In this document: positions 26,376-35,049 of the stretch, one piece after another | Layout: each line of letters starts with the position of its first letter | Numbering within the stretch: the first letter of the stretch is position 1 | The notes under the pieces: model-generated | Database searches by the model: none | Told to the model about the DNA's origin: nothing | The model's input: only the letters and a program-made list of their open reading frames with translations | Position numbers and translations under genes: made by a program | Assembly: GCF_003234085.1 (NCBI RefSeq) | Contig: NZ_QKSD01000010.1 | Coordinates: forward strand, 62,001 to 126,000 | Direction of reading: 5' to 3' | DNA length: 64,000 nucleotides | Origin: Curtobacterium sp. MCPF17_052 | Lineage (GTDB): Bacteria; Actinomycetota; Actinomycetes; Actinomycetales; Microbacteriaceae

Positions 26376-28298
26376 TTACGCGTCCTGGCGCTTGAGGCGC
26401 GCGTAGGACCGCTGGCGAGCCGAAGCGTCCAGCTCGACCTTGCGGATGCGGACCGCGTCCGGGGTGACCTCGACGCACTCGTCCTCGCGGGCGAACTCGA
26501 GGCACTCCTCGAGCGACAGCTGCCGGGACGGCGTCATCGACTCGAAGGTGTCGGCGTTGGCCGACCGCATGTTGGTGAGCTTCTTCTCCTTGGTGATGTT
26601 CACGTCCATGTCGTCGGCACGCGAGTTCTCACCGATGACCATGCCCTCGTAGACCTCTTCGGTCGGGTTGACGAAGAACGACATCCGTTCCTGGAGGTTC
26701 GTGATGGCGAACGGGGTGACCACACCGGAGCGGTCGGAGACGATCGAGCCGTTGATGCGGGTCTGGATCGCGCCGGCCCACTCGTCGTAACCGTGGAAGA
26801 TCGCGTTGGCGATGCCGGTGCCGCGGGTCTCCGTGAGGAAGGACGTGCGGAAGCCGATGAGGCCACGCGACGGGACGATGAACTCCATGCGGATCCAGCC
26901 GGTGCCGTGGTTCACCATGTTCTCCATGCGGCCCTTGCGGGCGGCCATGAGCTGGGTGATGGCGCCGAGGTGCTCCTCCGGCGTGTCGATCGTCATGTGC
27001 TCGTACGGCTCCTGCAGCTTGCCGTTCTCGTCACGCCTGGTGACGACCTGCGGCTTGCCGACGGTGAGCTCGAAGCCCTCACGACGCATCTGCTCGACCA
27101 GGATGGCGAGCGCGAGCTCACCACGGCCCTGGACTTCCCAGGCGTCCGGGCGGCCGATGTCGACGACCTTGAGCGAGACGTTGCCGACGAGTTCGCGGTC
27201 CAGGCGCTCCTTGACCATGCGGGCCGTGAGCTTGTGGCCCCTGACCTTGCCGACGAGCGGCGAGGTGTTGGTGCCGATCGTCATCGAGATCGCCGGGGCG
27301 TCGACCGTGATGGTCGGCAGCGGACGGACGTCCTCGGGGTCGGACAGGGTCTCACCGATGGTGATCGTGTCGAACCCGGCGACGGCGACGATGTCACCGG
27401 GGCCGGCGGACTCGGCCGGGAACCGGCTGAGCGCCTTGGTGATGAGGAGCTCGGTGATGCGGGCGTTGACGACGGTGCCGTCGTGCTTGACCCACGCGAC
27501 CGTCTGGCCCTTCTTCATCTCGCCGTGGAAGATGCGCAGGAGCGCGAGGCGACCGAGGAACGGCGACGCGTCGAGGTTCGTGACGTGCGCCTGCAGCGGG
27601 TGCTCGTCGTCGTACGTCGGGGCCGGGACGTGCTGGAGGATCGCTTCGAAGAGCGGCTCGAGGTCGTCGTTGTCGGGCAGCGTGCCGTCTTCGGGCTTGT
27701 TGCGCGACGCGGCACCGTTGCGGCCGGAGGCGTAGACCACCGGCACGTCGAGGATCGCGTCGAGGTCGAGGTCGTCGACCTCGTCCGACATGTCGGAGGC
27801 GAGACCGAGGAGCAGGTCCTGGCTCTCCGAGACGACCTCGTCGATGCGCGAGTCCGGACGGTCCGTCTTGTTGACGAGCAGGATCACCGGGAGCTTGGCG
27901 GCGAGCGCCTTGCGGAGCACGAAGCGCGTCTGGGGCAGCGGGCCCTCGGACGCGTCGACGAGCAGGACGACACCGTCGACCATGGAGAGGCCGCGCTCGA
28001 CCTCACCACCGAAGTCGGCGTGGCCCGGGGTGTCGATCACGTTGATCGTGATGCGGCCGCCGGGGTTGAACTCCTCTGCGTGCTTCCCGTTGTAGAGCAC
28101 CGAGGTGTTCTTCGCGAGGATGGTGATGCCCTTCTCGCGCTCGAGGTCGTTCGAGTCCATCATGCGGTCTTCGCCCTCGAAGTGGGCGTCGAACGAGTTG
28201 GTCTGCGTCAGCATCGCGTCGACGAGGGTGGTCTTGCCGTGGTCGACGTGTGCCACGATGGCGACGTTGCGCAGGTCGGACCGAGTGGCGAGCGCCAT
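26376..28298 (-). CDS. typA: translational GTPase TypA/BipA
   Basis: Ribosome-associated GTPase of 640 residues needed for stress or low-temperature ribosome function. G1 is AHVDHGKTTLVD near 15, G2 is REKGITILAKNTS, G3 is DTPGHADFGGEV, G4 is NKTDRPD, followed by EF-G-like domains III and V and the TypA-specific C-terminus. ATG 28298 has AAAAGGA about 9 nt ahead (reverse strand); the longer frame to 28535 runs through the repeat array and is not coding. It diverges from the CPBP gene. Confidence 0.97.
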   Translation of the reverse strand: MALATRSDLRNVAIVAHVDHGKTTLVDAMLTQTNSFDAHFEGEDRMMDSNDLEREKGITILAKNTSVLYNGKHAEEFNPGGRITINVIDTPGHADFGGEVERGLSMVDGVVLLVDASEGPLPQTRFVLRKALAAKLPVILLVNKTDRPDSRIDEVVSESQDLLLGLASDMSDEVDDLDLDAILDVPVVYASGRNGAASRNKPEDGTLPDNDDLEPLFEAILQHVPAPTYDDEHPLQAHVTNLDASPFLGRLALLRIFHGEMKKGQTVAWVKHDGTVVNARITELLITKALSRFPAESAGPGDIVAVAGFDTITIGETLSDPEDVRPLPTITVDAPAISMTIGTNTSPLVGKVRGHKLTARMVKERLDRELVGNVSLKVVDIGRPDAWEVQGRGELALAILVEQMRREGFELTVGKPQVVTRRDENGKLQEPYEHMTIDTPEEHLGAITQLMAARKGRMENMVNHGTGWIRMEFIVPSRGLIGFRTSFLTETRGTGIANAIFHGYDEWAGAIQTRINGSIVSDRSGVVTPFAITNLQERMSFFVNPTEEVYEGMVIGENSRADDMDVNITKEKKLTNMRSANADTFESMTPSRQLSLEECLEFAREDECVEVTPDAVRIRKVELDASARQRSYARLKRQDA

Positions 28299-28339
28299 AC
28301 AGGACATCCTTTTGTGTTCGGAAGATGATCGGGCGAGTG

Positions 28340-28453
28340 CCCGGGGTTCGGGCCGGGCCCGAAGGGTTCTCAGGCTCGTCCCGAAGGGATTCGGGACCGG
28401 CCCGAGGGTGCGGGACGGTGCCCGACGGTTTTCGGGACCATGCCCGACTCGCC
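28340..28453. repeat. iterated CCCGANGG motif at about 21-bp spacing upstream of typA
   Basis: CCCG-initiated motifs start at 28340, 28358, 28380, 28401, 28421 and 28443; the best are CCCGAAGGGATTCGGGA (28380-28396) and CCCGACGGTTTTCGGGA (28421-28437), each a short palindrome. Starts are 18-22 bp apart, roughly two helical turns. The array fills the divergent gap between typA and the CPBP gene. Confidence 0.75.
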
Positions 28454-28491
28454 AGTCTACCGGTAGTTGGCAAGCAGAGGGAGTACAGCGT

Positions 28492-29241
28492 ATGAGCCGT
28501 CGGCGAACGTGGACCGAGATCACCGTCGTCCTCATGCTCTCACTGGGTGCCAGCGCGCTCTACTCGGTGCTGCAGATCATCGACGACCTGTCCCAGACGA
28601 CGCCGCTCGGACAGCAGTCGACGGCACTGAACACCTCGACGACGACAGTGCAGTACGTGGACCTCGCGCGCCAGCTCCTGGGGATCGCGGTCGACCTGGC
28701 GCCCGTGGCACTGGTCTGCATGCTGCTGTGGAGCAGCTCGCGTCCGCACCTCGGTCGGCTCGGCATCGACCGCTTCCGGGTCCGCCCTGACCTCGGCGGT
28801 GCGGCCCTGATCGCGCTCTGCATCGGGGTCCCGGGCCTCGCGCTGTACTTCACGGGCCGTGCCCTCGGGATCACCGTCGCCGTCGACCCGGCCGCCCTCG
28901 GGTCGTACTGGTGGACGATCCCGGTGCTCCTGCTGTCGGCCGTCCGATCGGGCCTGCAGGAAGAGGTGATCGTGGTCGGCTACCTGTACGCACGCCTCGG
29001 CGATCTCGGGTGGGGGCGGTGGCAGGTCATCCTGTCCACCGCGGTCCTCCGCGGGAGCTACCACCTGTACCAGGGCTTCGGCGCGTTCATCGGCAACGCG
29101 GTGATGGGCATCCTCTTCGGCTGGATCTACACGAGGTGGGGACGGCTGCTCCCCCTCGTGATCACGCACGTGCTCCTCGACGCCACCGTGTTCGTCGGCT
29201 ACCCGTTCGTCGCGCGGGCGTTCCCCGGGCTCTTCTCGTGA
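28492..29241 (+). CDS. CPBP family intramembrane glutamic endopeptidase homologue
   Basis: 249 residues, about seven membrane helices. CPBP/Abi motifs: SGLQEEVIVVGYLYARLG near 155 (motif 1), LRGSYHLYQGFGAFIGNAVM near 185 (motif 2), and ITHVLLDATVF near 225 (motif 3). The usual EExxxR has lost its Arg (EEVIVVG). The conserved glutamates and His remain, so activity is possible. ATG 28492 has GAGGGAG 7-8 nt ahead. Substrate unknown; family members process prenyl-CAAX proteins or serve as immunity proteins. Confidence 0.85.
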   Translation: MSRRRTWTEITVVLMLSLGASALYSVLQIIDDLSQTTPLGQQSTALNTSTTTVQYVDLARQLLGIAVDLAPVALVCMLLWSSSRPHLGRLGIDRFRVRPDLGGAALIALCIGVPGLALYFTGRALGITVAVDPAALGSYWWTIPVLLLSAVRSGLQEEVIVVGYLYARLGDLGWGRWQVILSTAVLRGSYHLYQGFGAFIGNAVMGILFGWIYTRWGRLLPLVITHVLLDATVFVGYPFVARAFPGLFS

Positions 29242-29362
29242 CGCGACGTCGCTTCCTCGGTCGTCCTCGATGGGACTGTTCTCCACAGGAATGCGCTCGC
29301 CTGTCGCGCTGACCCTCTGAAATGCTACGTTCCACACATTGCACCGAGCGATGTGGGGAACG

Positions 29363-31216
29363 ATGGGGATCGAGTTCGACGACGTGGCCGCGTCACGGCT
29401 GCTCACCTGCCTGACGGACGCGGCGCTGGGCCTCCGGGCGAGCGGTGCCGGCCGACGTGCCAGCGCCGAGACGGCACTGCGCGACTTCCACGGTGCGTAC
29501 GCGCGCCTGTTCGAGGCGGCCCGGACGATCGAGTCGGAGGACCGGGTCCGGTTGACGAGGGCGCTCGAGGACCTCGCCGTCCAGCTGCACGTCGTCAACC
29601 GTCAGGCGGACGAGGAGCGCCGGCGACAGGAGGCTCGTGCCGCGTGGCAGGAGCGCGAACGGGGACGGGACCGGGCCCTCCTCACCGTCGGAGCCCCGCT
29701 GCGGCCGACACTGGACTGGTCCAGCTGTCTCTGGGACCCGGAGCCGGCGGACACCCCGGTCCGTCCGACACCGCTGACGGCGTCGTTCCGTGCGCGGACC
29801 CGGCCGCGGAGCAGCGGCGGCGGCGGGAGTGGCGCGGGTGGTCCGAGCGGTGCGGGCGGCCGGAGCGGTGCCGACCCGCGGCGCCTCCGCGAGTTCAGCG
29901 GCTCGGCTCATGTGCAGGACGCGGCCACCGAACAGGACCTGACACGGGTCCGGAACGCGTGGGCGGGCTTCACCAGTCGGTGCAGTTGGGTCCCGGTCGA
30001 CGAGGCCACCCTGGTCGTCGGGTTCGGGGACTACCTGGCCGAGAACGCCGAGGACGCCGCATGGGCGGCACGTATCGCAGACGCGTTCGCCGCCGCGGGT
30101 GGTCGCGTGTGCCTGGCGAACGGGACCCTCGACGTCGCCGGCACGTCGACCCTGCCAGCGGCACTCCGACGGGCACTGGACCCGTCGGCGACGCCGGCCG
30201 AGGTCGCAGCGGCCTGGCGGGGACTCGGGCTGTCGGAACACGACCTCCGCGCGCTCCCCCTGGCGACGAAGCTGCAGATCGCGAACCTCGACGGCGTCCC
30301 GGCTGCGGCGCGGGACATCGCCTCGCGCGCGGTCCTGACCGCCGCGCTGGCGAACCCGGAGCGGGTGTACCGGATGCTCGGGCTACCGTACACCTACGGG
30401 GCGGTGGGGATGGACGAGTTCCGTCGGCAGGTGGCGGCGTTGTGGAAGGGGGTACGGCGGGCGGACCGACTGGCGCAGGGACTCGACGCGCCGTCCGCGG
30501 CAGTGGCGCAGCTCGTCGGGTTCGGAGCGTCGGACGGGGCACTCGTCGCTGCGGTGTCGCTCGGGGACCTCGACACGGCGTCAAACGTCACGGTGAACGT
30601 ACCGGGCGCAACCACCACGCTCGACAGCGCGGATGAGAAGGTCCGCGCCGCCAACGGCGTGGTACGCCGAGCGATGCGACTCACCCCCTCGTCGACCTTC
30701 GCCTTCGTCTCCTGGTTCGGTTACCGGGCACCGGCGGCCATCGAGGTGCCTTCCCAGCAGCGTGCGGTCGCGGGCGGGGCCGAGCTCACGTCCTTCCTCG
30801 ATGGTGTCCGCGACAGCCGGAACGGCAACGGCCCTCGCCGTCTGACGGTGCTCGGACACTCCTACGGGTCTGCGGTCGCTGTCGAAGCGACCGCGCAGAC
30901 GCGGTACCGGATAGATGCCGTCGTCACGTACGGGTCAGTGGGGCTCACCGACGACACGAAGCCCGAGCACCTCAACGTCGGCGAGGTCTTCGCCACGGAG
31001 GGTGAGCAGGACCACACGGCCCGCTTCGGGAGGATCGGTCGGACCGACCCGCGTGCACTGCCCAGTGTGCACGTCTTCTCGGCGGAGGCAGGGCCGGAAA
31101 CGAACGCGGTCACTGGTCACGACATGTACCCGCCGCGGGGCGTGGGGTACCTGTCACCGGGAGCCACATCACAGCGGCACATCGCCGAGATCATCGCAAC
31201 GGGGAGGCCGGAATGA
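29363..31216 (+). CDS. DUF1023-type alpha/beta hydrolase with helical N-terminal domain
   Basis: 617 residues. Residues 1-105 are predicted helical and charged (ALEDLAVQLHVVNRQADEER...), similar in feel to ESX/WXG-type delivery domains, though I see no clear WXG. A Gly/Ser-rich linker follows near 150-170 (SSGGGGSGAGGPSGAGG). The C-terminal hydrolase has nucleophile Ser in VLGHSYGSAVAV near 500, a likely Asp in EGEQDHTARFG and His in VTGHDMYPPRG near 594. There is no signal peptide. ATG 29363 has GGGGAA just ahead; ATG 29351 is an alternative; TACGTT (29325-29330) is an extended -10. It overlaps the first lipoprotein gene by 4 nt, so they are coupled. It may be an exported effector or an envelope lipid hydrolase; inference only. 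Confidence 0.8.
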   Translation: MGIEFDDVAASRLLTCLTDAALGLRASGAGRRASAETALRDFHGAYARLFEAARTIESEDRVRLTRALEDLAVQLHVVNRQADEERRRQEARAAWQERERGRDRALLTVGAPLRPTLDWSSCLWDPEPADTPVRPTPLTASFRARTRPRSSGGGGSGAGGPSGAGGRSGADPRRLREFSGSAHVQDAATEQDLTRVRNAWAGFTSRCSWVPVDEATLVVGFGDYLAENAEDAAWAARIADAFAAAGGRVCLANGTLDVAGTSTLPAALRRALDPSATPAEVAAAWRGLGLSEHDLRALPLATKLQIANLDGVPAAARDIASRAVLTAALANPERVYRMLGLPYTYGAVGMDEFRRQVAALWKGVRRADRLAQGLDAPSAAVAQLVGFGASDGALVAAVSLGDLDTASNVTVNVPGATTTLDSADEKVRAANGVVRRAMRLTPSSTFAFVSWFGYRAPAAIEVPSQQRAVAGGAELTSFLDGVRDSRNGNGPRRLTVLGHSYGSAVAVEATAQTRYRIDAVVTYGSVGLTDDTKPEHLNVGEVFATEGEQDHTARFGRIGRTDPRALPSVHVFSAEAGPETNAVTGHDMYPPRGVGYLSPGATSQRHIAEIIATGRPE

Positions 31217-31890
31217 AGACGTCGACCAGGACAGTCGGCACGATCGGTGCCGTCCTCCTGACAGTCGGGCTGACTGTCGGATGCACGTCCGGAGAGGGAA
31301 CCGTGGACGAAGACGCAGGAGCACGCACGCAGCAGGAGGTCGCCACGCTCTCCTTGCGTGAGGAGTTCGACCGCTACCGCGAGCAGTACCGGAAGATGCA
31401 GGAGGTGCTCGCCGATGCGCAGCGACAGCTGTACGAGGGAGCGTGGCGATGGAACGGCGGGGACGACATCCCACAGATCGGCGGCGACGGGACCCGCCCG
31501 CTGGCCGGCGCGGACACGCACAACACGTACGCCCTGACCTCGAGTCGCTCGTACGACCCTGAAGGCGCCGAGGGGGCCAGGTCTGACCTCGACCCCATGA
31601 TCGACTACTTCACCGCGAACAGTTGGAGCTTCCACGTCGAACGGGTCGGTCGTACCTACTACCTCGACGGCTTCACCAACGACGGCTGGCGTATCGAGTA
31701 CCTCGTTCAACAGAGCGGTCATTACTCGCTCACGGTCTACAGCGACCTGTTCTGGACGAACGACGCTGACGCCCTGTCCGAAGCTGTGGGCGGCCGCGCC
31801 GGAGGACGTCACCCCGCCTACTCCAGACCCGGCGAGTACCCGGATCCGCCGACATGGGACTCCCCGATCATCAGCCCACCGAAGATCTGA
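31213..31890 (+). CDS. lipoprotein paralogue 1, coupled to the DUF1023 hydrolase
   Basis: 225 residues. Lipoprotein signal MKTSTRTVGTIGAVLLTVGL then TVGC with the lipid Cys near 24. The mature part starts with a helical region (REEFDRYREQYRKMQEVLAD) and continues with beta-type sequence and two marked motifs, SDLDPMIDYF and YSDLFWTND, shared with the next gene. ATGA overlap with the hydrolase stop shows translational coupling. I do not recognise the family; an exported partner or protector of the hydrolase is a reasonable inference. Confidence 0.82.
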   Translation: MKTSTRTVGTIGAVLLTVGLTVGCTSGEGTVDEDAGARTQQEVATLSLREEFDRYREQYRKMQEVLADAQRQLYEGAWRWNGGDDIPQIGGDGTRPLAGADTHNTYALTSSRSYDPEGAEGARSDLDPMIDYFTANSWSFHVERVGRTYYLDGFTNDGWRIEYLVQQSGHYSLTVYSDLFWTNDADALSEAVGGRAGGRHPAYSRPGEYPDPPTWDSPIISPPKI

Positions 31891-31892
31891 CG

Positions 31893-32561
31893 ATGCGACA
31901 CCGGATTCGACTCGGGGTGATCGCCTCGACCGTTCTCGGGCTACTGGGCGGTTGCGCGTCGGGCGGAACAGAGATGCCGAAAGACGCCGCCGGACTCACC
32001 CAGGAACAGGTCCGGGAGCTGACACTCCACCAGGAGTACGACCGCTACCGCGACCACTACGAACACATGCAACGGCTGCTCGAGGGAGCGCAGCTCGCCG
32101 TCCACGATGGCGAATGGGAATGGGTCGCTGGCGACGGAATCCCTGGGATCGGAGGCGACGGGGTCGCTCCCCTGCCCGGAGCAGACACCAAGAACAGCTA
32201 CTTCCTCACTTCTGGCCGCATCTGGATGCCACCTGGCGCCACCGGCGCGCAGCGCGACCTCGACCCCATGATCGAGTACTTCGAACACCAGGGGTGGGCG
32301 ATCGACCAACGCGCGATCTCCGACAGCTACGAAGTCTGGGCCAACACCGGCGACGGATGGCAGATCAACTACAGCCTCCGCACCAACGGGCGGTACTCCC
32401 TCGACGTCTCCAGCGAACTGTTCTGGACCAACGACGCGCTCGACCTGTCGACGGCTGTGTACGGAAGGTCTGCGCTGCAGTGGCCGGACGACTCCGTCCC
32501 GGGCGAACACCCTGTCCCGCCATCATGGGAGTCGCCCATCATCAACCAGCCCGAGATCTGA
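31893..32561 (+). CDS. lipoprotein paralogue 2
   Basis: 222 residues, clearly homologous to the preceding protein along its whole length: the same helical start (HQEYDRYRDHYEHMQRLLEG), the same IGGDG segment, RDLDPMIEYF, ELFWTND and a shared ending WESPIINQPEI / WDSPIISPPKI. Signal peptide with LLGGC lipobox, Cys near 21. ATG 31893 is 2 nt after the previous stop. Divergence of the copies (roughly half the positions by eye) indicates an old duplication. Confidence 0.82.
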   Translation: MRHRIRLGVIASTVLGLLGGCASGGTEMPKDAAGLTQEQVRELTLHQEYDRYRDHYEHMQRLLEGAQLAVHDGEWEWVAGDGIPGIGGDGVAPLPGADTKNSYFLTSGRIWMPPGATGAQRDLDPMIEYFEHQGWAIDQRAISDSYEVWANTGDGWQINYSLRTNGRYSLDVSSELFWTNDALDLSTAVYGRSALQWPDDSVPGEHPVPPSWESPIINQPEI

Positions 32562-32563
32562 CG

Positions 32564-32708
32564 ATGCGCCACCGATCGGGGCTCGTAGCCGTCGCTCTGA
32601 CCGTGCTCGGGTTGGCCGGTTGCGCGGCGATGGGGCCAGAGATGCCGAGCACGCGCGATCTCCGACAGCTACGAAGTCCGGGCCGACACCGACGAACCGG
32701 AGATCTGA
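32564..32708 (+). pseudogene. remnant of a third lipoprotein paralogue with internal deletions and frameshift
   Basis: Starts MRHRSGLVAVALTVLGLAGC, an intact lipoprotein signal like paralogue 2 (MRHRIRLGV...), then GPEMP, and then jumps to DNA matching the AISDSYEV region of paralogue 2, but shifted one base. In the shifted frame it reads AISDSYEVRADTDEPEI and stops at 32706-32708, with the same PEI ending. Two deletions must have removed about 75% of the gene. The shared sequence ATCTGACGATGCG at each gene junction suggests copying as a unit. Confidence 0.85.
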
Positions 32709-32724
32709 GCCGCACCACGAGACG

Positions 32725-32765
32725 GACGGGAGGCGCCTCGCACGTCGTGCGCACCGCCTCCCGTC
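32725..32765. terminator. terminator between the lipoprotein array and the opp operon
   Basis: GACGGGAGGCG (32725-32735) pairs exactly with 32755-32765; the loop has a small inner hairpin (GCAC/GTGC). It lies between convergent transcripts. Confidence 0.75.
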
Positions 32766-32774
32766 ATCCCACGG

Positions 32775-35021
32775 CTAGGCCGCGATCGACGGGACCTTCT
32801 CCGGGTAGTGGCACGCCGCGCGGTGGTCGACGTCCTCGCCGCGGCGGGGCGCCTTCTCGGGCGACTCCTGCTCGCAGCGGCGACGCTCCTCCTCCGGGAG
32901 GATCGCGTAGAGCGGGCAGCGTGACCGGAACCGGCAGCCGGTCGGTCGCTCGGTCGGGCTGGGTGGGTCGCCCGGCAGCAGGATCGTCGTTCGGGACCGC
33001 TCGATGACGGGGTCCGGCACCGGCACGGCGGACATGAGCGCTGCCGTGTAGGGGTGCATCGGGCGTTCGAAGACCTCGTCGACGGCACCCTCCTCGACCG
33101 TGCGGCCGAGGTACATCACGCTGACCCGGTCGGCGACGTGCCGGATGACGGAGAGGTCGTGCGAGACGAACAGGTACGAGAGCCCGAGGCGTGCCTTGAG
33201 TTCGGCGAGCAGGTTGAGCACGCCAGCCTGGATCGACACGTCGAGGGCAGAGACCGGCTCGTCGAGGACGACGAGGTCCGGCTCCACCGCGAGCGCACGC
33301 GCGATGGAGATGCGCTGCCGCTGCCCGCCGGAGAACTCGTGCGGGTAGCGGTCTGCCTCGGCGGCCTGCAGCCCGACCAGGCCGAGCAGTTCGGGCACCC
33401 GTTCGTCGATGCGGGACGCCGGCGCACCGATCGCTCGGAGCGGTTCCGCGACGACGTCGAACACCGACATGCGCGGGTCGAGGCTGGCGGACGGGTCCTG
33501 GAACACCATCGAGATGCGCTGACGCAGTGCCCGTGTGCCGGCTGCACCGCGGGCGGTGGCGTCGGCGAGTGATTCGCCGAACAGTTCGACGGTTCCCGCT
33601 TCGGGACGCTCGAGGTCCATCAGCTGGTGCAGGGTCGTCGACTTGCCGGAGCCGGACTCGCCGACGAGGCCGAGGGTCTCACCGCGGCGGATGTCGAGGT
33701 CCACTCCGTCGACGGCGTAGACGTCACCGACCTTCCGACGGAACACGGCGCCCTTGACGAGCGGGAACGTCTTGGTGAGCCCTTCGACGTGCACGACGGG
33801 CTCACGGTCGGTGCGCGACGCCTCGACCGCTGCGGCGTGCTCGGGGACGACGGGCAGGGCGAAGATCCGGCCGGCATCCGCGTGGGCGGCGGCGACCTCG
33901 GCGGTGCGGTGGCACGCGGCGGTGTGACCGGAAGCGTGCAGTGGACGGGACGCGCTGGCTGCCGAGGGCGTGGCCGTGCTCGCGGTGGTCTCGTCCGCAT
34001 CCGCCCGGGTACCGACGGCGGCAGCGTCGACGGCGGCGATGCCGATGCCCACCGGCGGAGCGAGGGCGGGCTCGGTCGACCGGCAGACCTCGCTGACCAG
34101 GGGGCAACGAGCCGCGAAGGGGCAGGCGTCCGGCAGGTCGATGAGCGACGGCGGCGACCCGGGGATCGGCACGAGCGGCGACCGGTCGGTGGCGTCGAGC
34201 CGCGGCAGCGCCCCGATGAGTCCGATCGTGTACGGCATGCGCGGACGGGCGAACAGCTCTTCGGCGGTCGCCGTCTCGACGATCCGGCCGGCGTACATCA
34301 CGGCGATCCGGTCGGCGATGCCCGCGATGACCCCGAGGTCGTGGCTGACGAACACCAGCGCCGCACCCGTCTCGCGCTGGGCGGTCCGGAGCACCTCGAT
34401 GATCTGCGCCTGGATCGTCACGTCGAGTGCCGTGGTGGGCTCGTCCGCCAGGATCACGTCGGGGTCGTTCGCCATCGCCATCGCGATCATCGCGCGCTGC
34501 CGCATGCCGCCGGAGAACTCGTGCGGGAAGGCGTCGACGCGGCGGGCGGGCTCGGGGATCCCGACGAGTTCGAGGAGCTCGATCGCACGGGCACGGGCCT
34601 CCGCCTTCGAGGCACCGCGGTGCAGGCGGACGGTCTCCGCGATCTGGTCACCGATCGTGTACACCGGTGTGAACGCGGACAGCGGGTCCTGGAAGACCAT
34701 CGCGACCTTGTCGCCACGCAGCCGGCTCATCTGCTTGTCCGAGCGCCCGAGGAGTTCCTCGCCGTCGAGTTCGACGGAGCCGGTGACCTTCGTCGTCTCG
34801 GGCAGCAGTCCGAGGACGGCCATGCTCGTCACCGACTTGCCGGACCCGGACTCCCCGACGATGCCGAGGACCTCGCCGCGTCGGAGTTCCAGGTCGACCC
34901 CGCGGACCGCGTGCACGGTCCCTCGCGGCGTCGGGAAGCGGACGTGCAGGTCGCGGACCCGCAGGATCGGCTCGGTGGTGGTCGTCGGCGTCGCGGCCGA
35001 CCCGTTCGTGATGGTGCTCAT
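32775..35021 (-). CDS. oligopeptide ABC transporter, fused double ATPase (OppD-OppF)
   Basis: 748 residues; two nucleotide-binding domains in one chain energise the permeases encoded upstream. NBD1: GESGSGKSV near 55, signature EFSGGMRQR, Walker [15 protein letters not shown]2: [11 protein letters not shown] near 460, [20 protein letters not shown]. Each half ends in the OppD/DppD Cys motif ([14 protein letters not shown] and [11 protein letters not shown]...RRRC...C), reported to hold an Fe-S cluster in some DppD proteins. An Ala/Thr-rich insertion of about 70 residues links the halves. It is last in the operon oppB-oppC-oppDF. Confidence 0.94.
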   Translation of the reverse strand: MSTITNGSAATPTTTTEPILRVRDLHVRFPTPRGTVHAVRGVDLELRRGEVLGIVGESGSGKSVTSMAVLGLLPETTKVTGSVELDGEELLGRSDKQMSRLRGDKVAMVFQDPLSAFTPVYTIGDQIAETVRLHRGASKAEARARAIELLELVGIPEPARRVDAFPHEFSGGMRQRAMIAMAMANDPDVILADEPTTALDVTIQAQIIEVLRTAQRETGAALVFVSHDLGVIAGIADRIAVMYAGRIVETATAEELFARPRMPYTIGLIGALPRLDATDRSPLVPIPGSPPSLIDLPDACPFAARCPLVSEVCRSTEPALAPPVGIGIAAVDAAAVGTRADADETTASTATPSAASASRPLHASGHTAACHRTAEVAAAHADAGRIFALPVVPEHAAAVEASRTDREPVVHVEGLTKTFPLVKGAVFRRKVGDVYAVDGVDLDIRRGETLGLVGESGSGKSTTLHQLMDLERPEAGTVELFGESLADATARGAAGTRALRQRISMVFQDPSASLDPRMSVFDVVAEPLRAIGAPASRIDERVPELLGLVGLQAAEADRYPHEFSGGQRQRISIARALAVEPDLVVLDEPVSALDVSIQAGVLNLLAELKARLGLSYLFVSHDLSVIRHVADRVSVMYLGRTVEEGAVDEVFERPMHPYTAALMSAVPVPDPVIERSRTTILLPGDPPSPTERPTGCRFRSRCPLYAILPEEERRRCEQESPEKAPRRGEDVDHRAACHYPEKVPSIAA

Positions 35022-35049
35022 GCTGCTTCCCCGGTGGTCGGTGCGGCGG

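Noticed and set aside
29363-32708. A complete type VII secretion locus
   Set aside because: No EccC-type ATPase, EccD membrane protein or clear WXG100 pair is present; only a helical N-terminal domain hints at such export.
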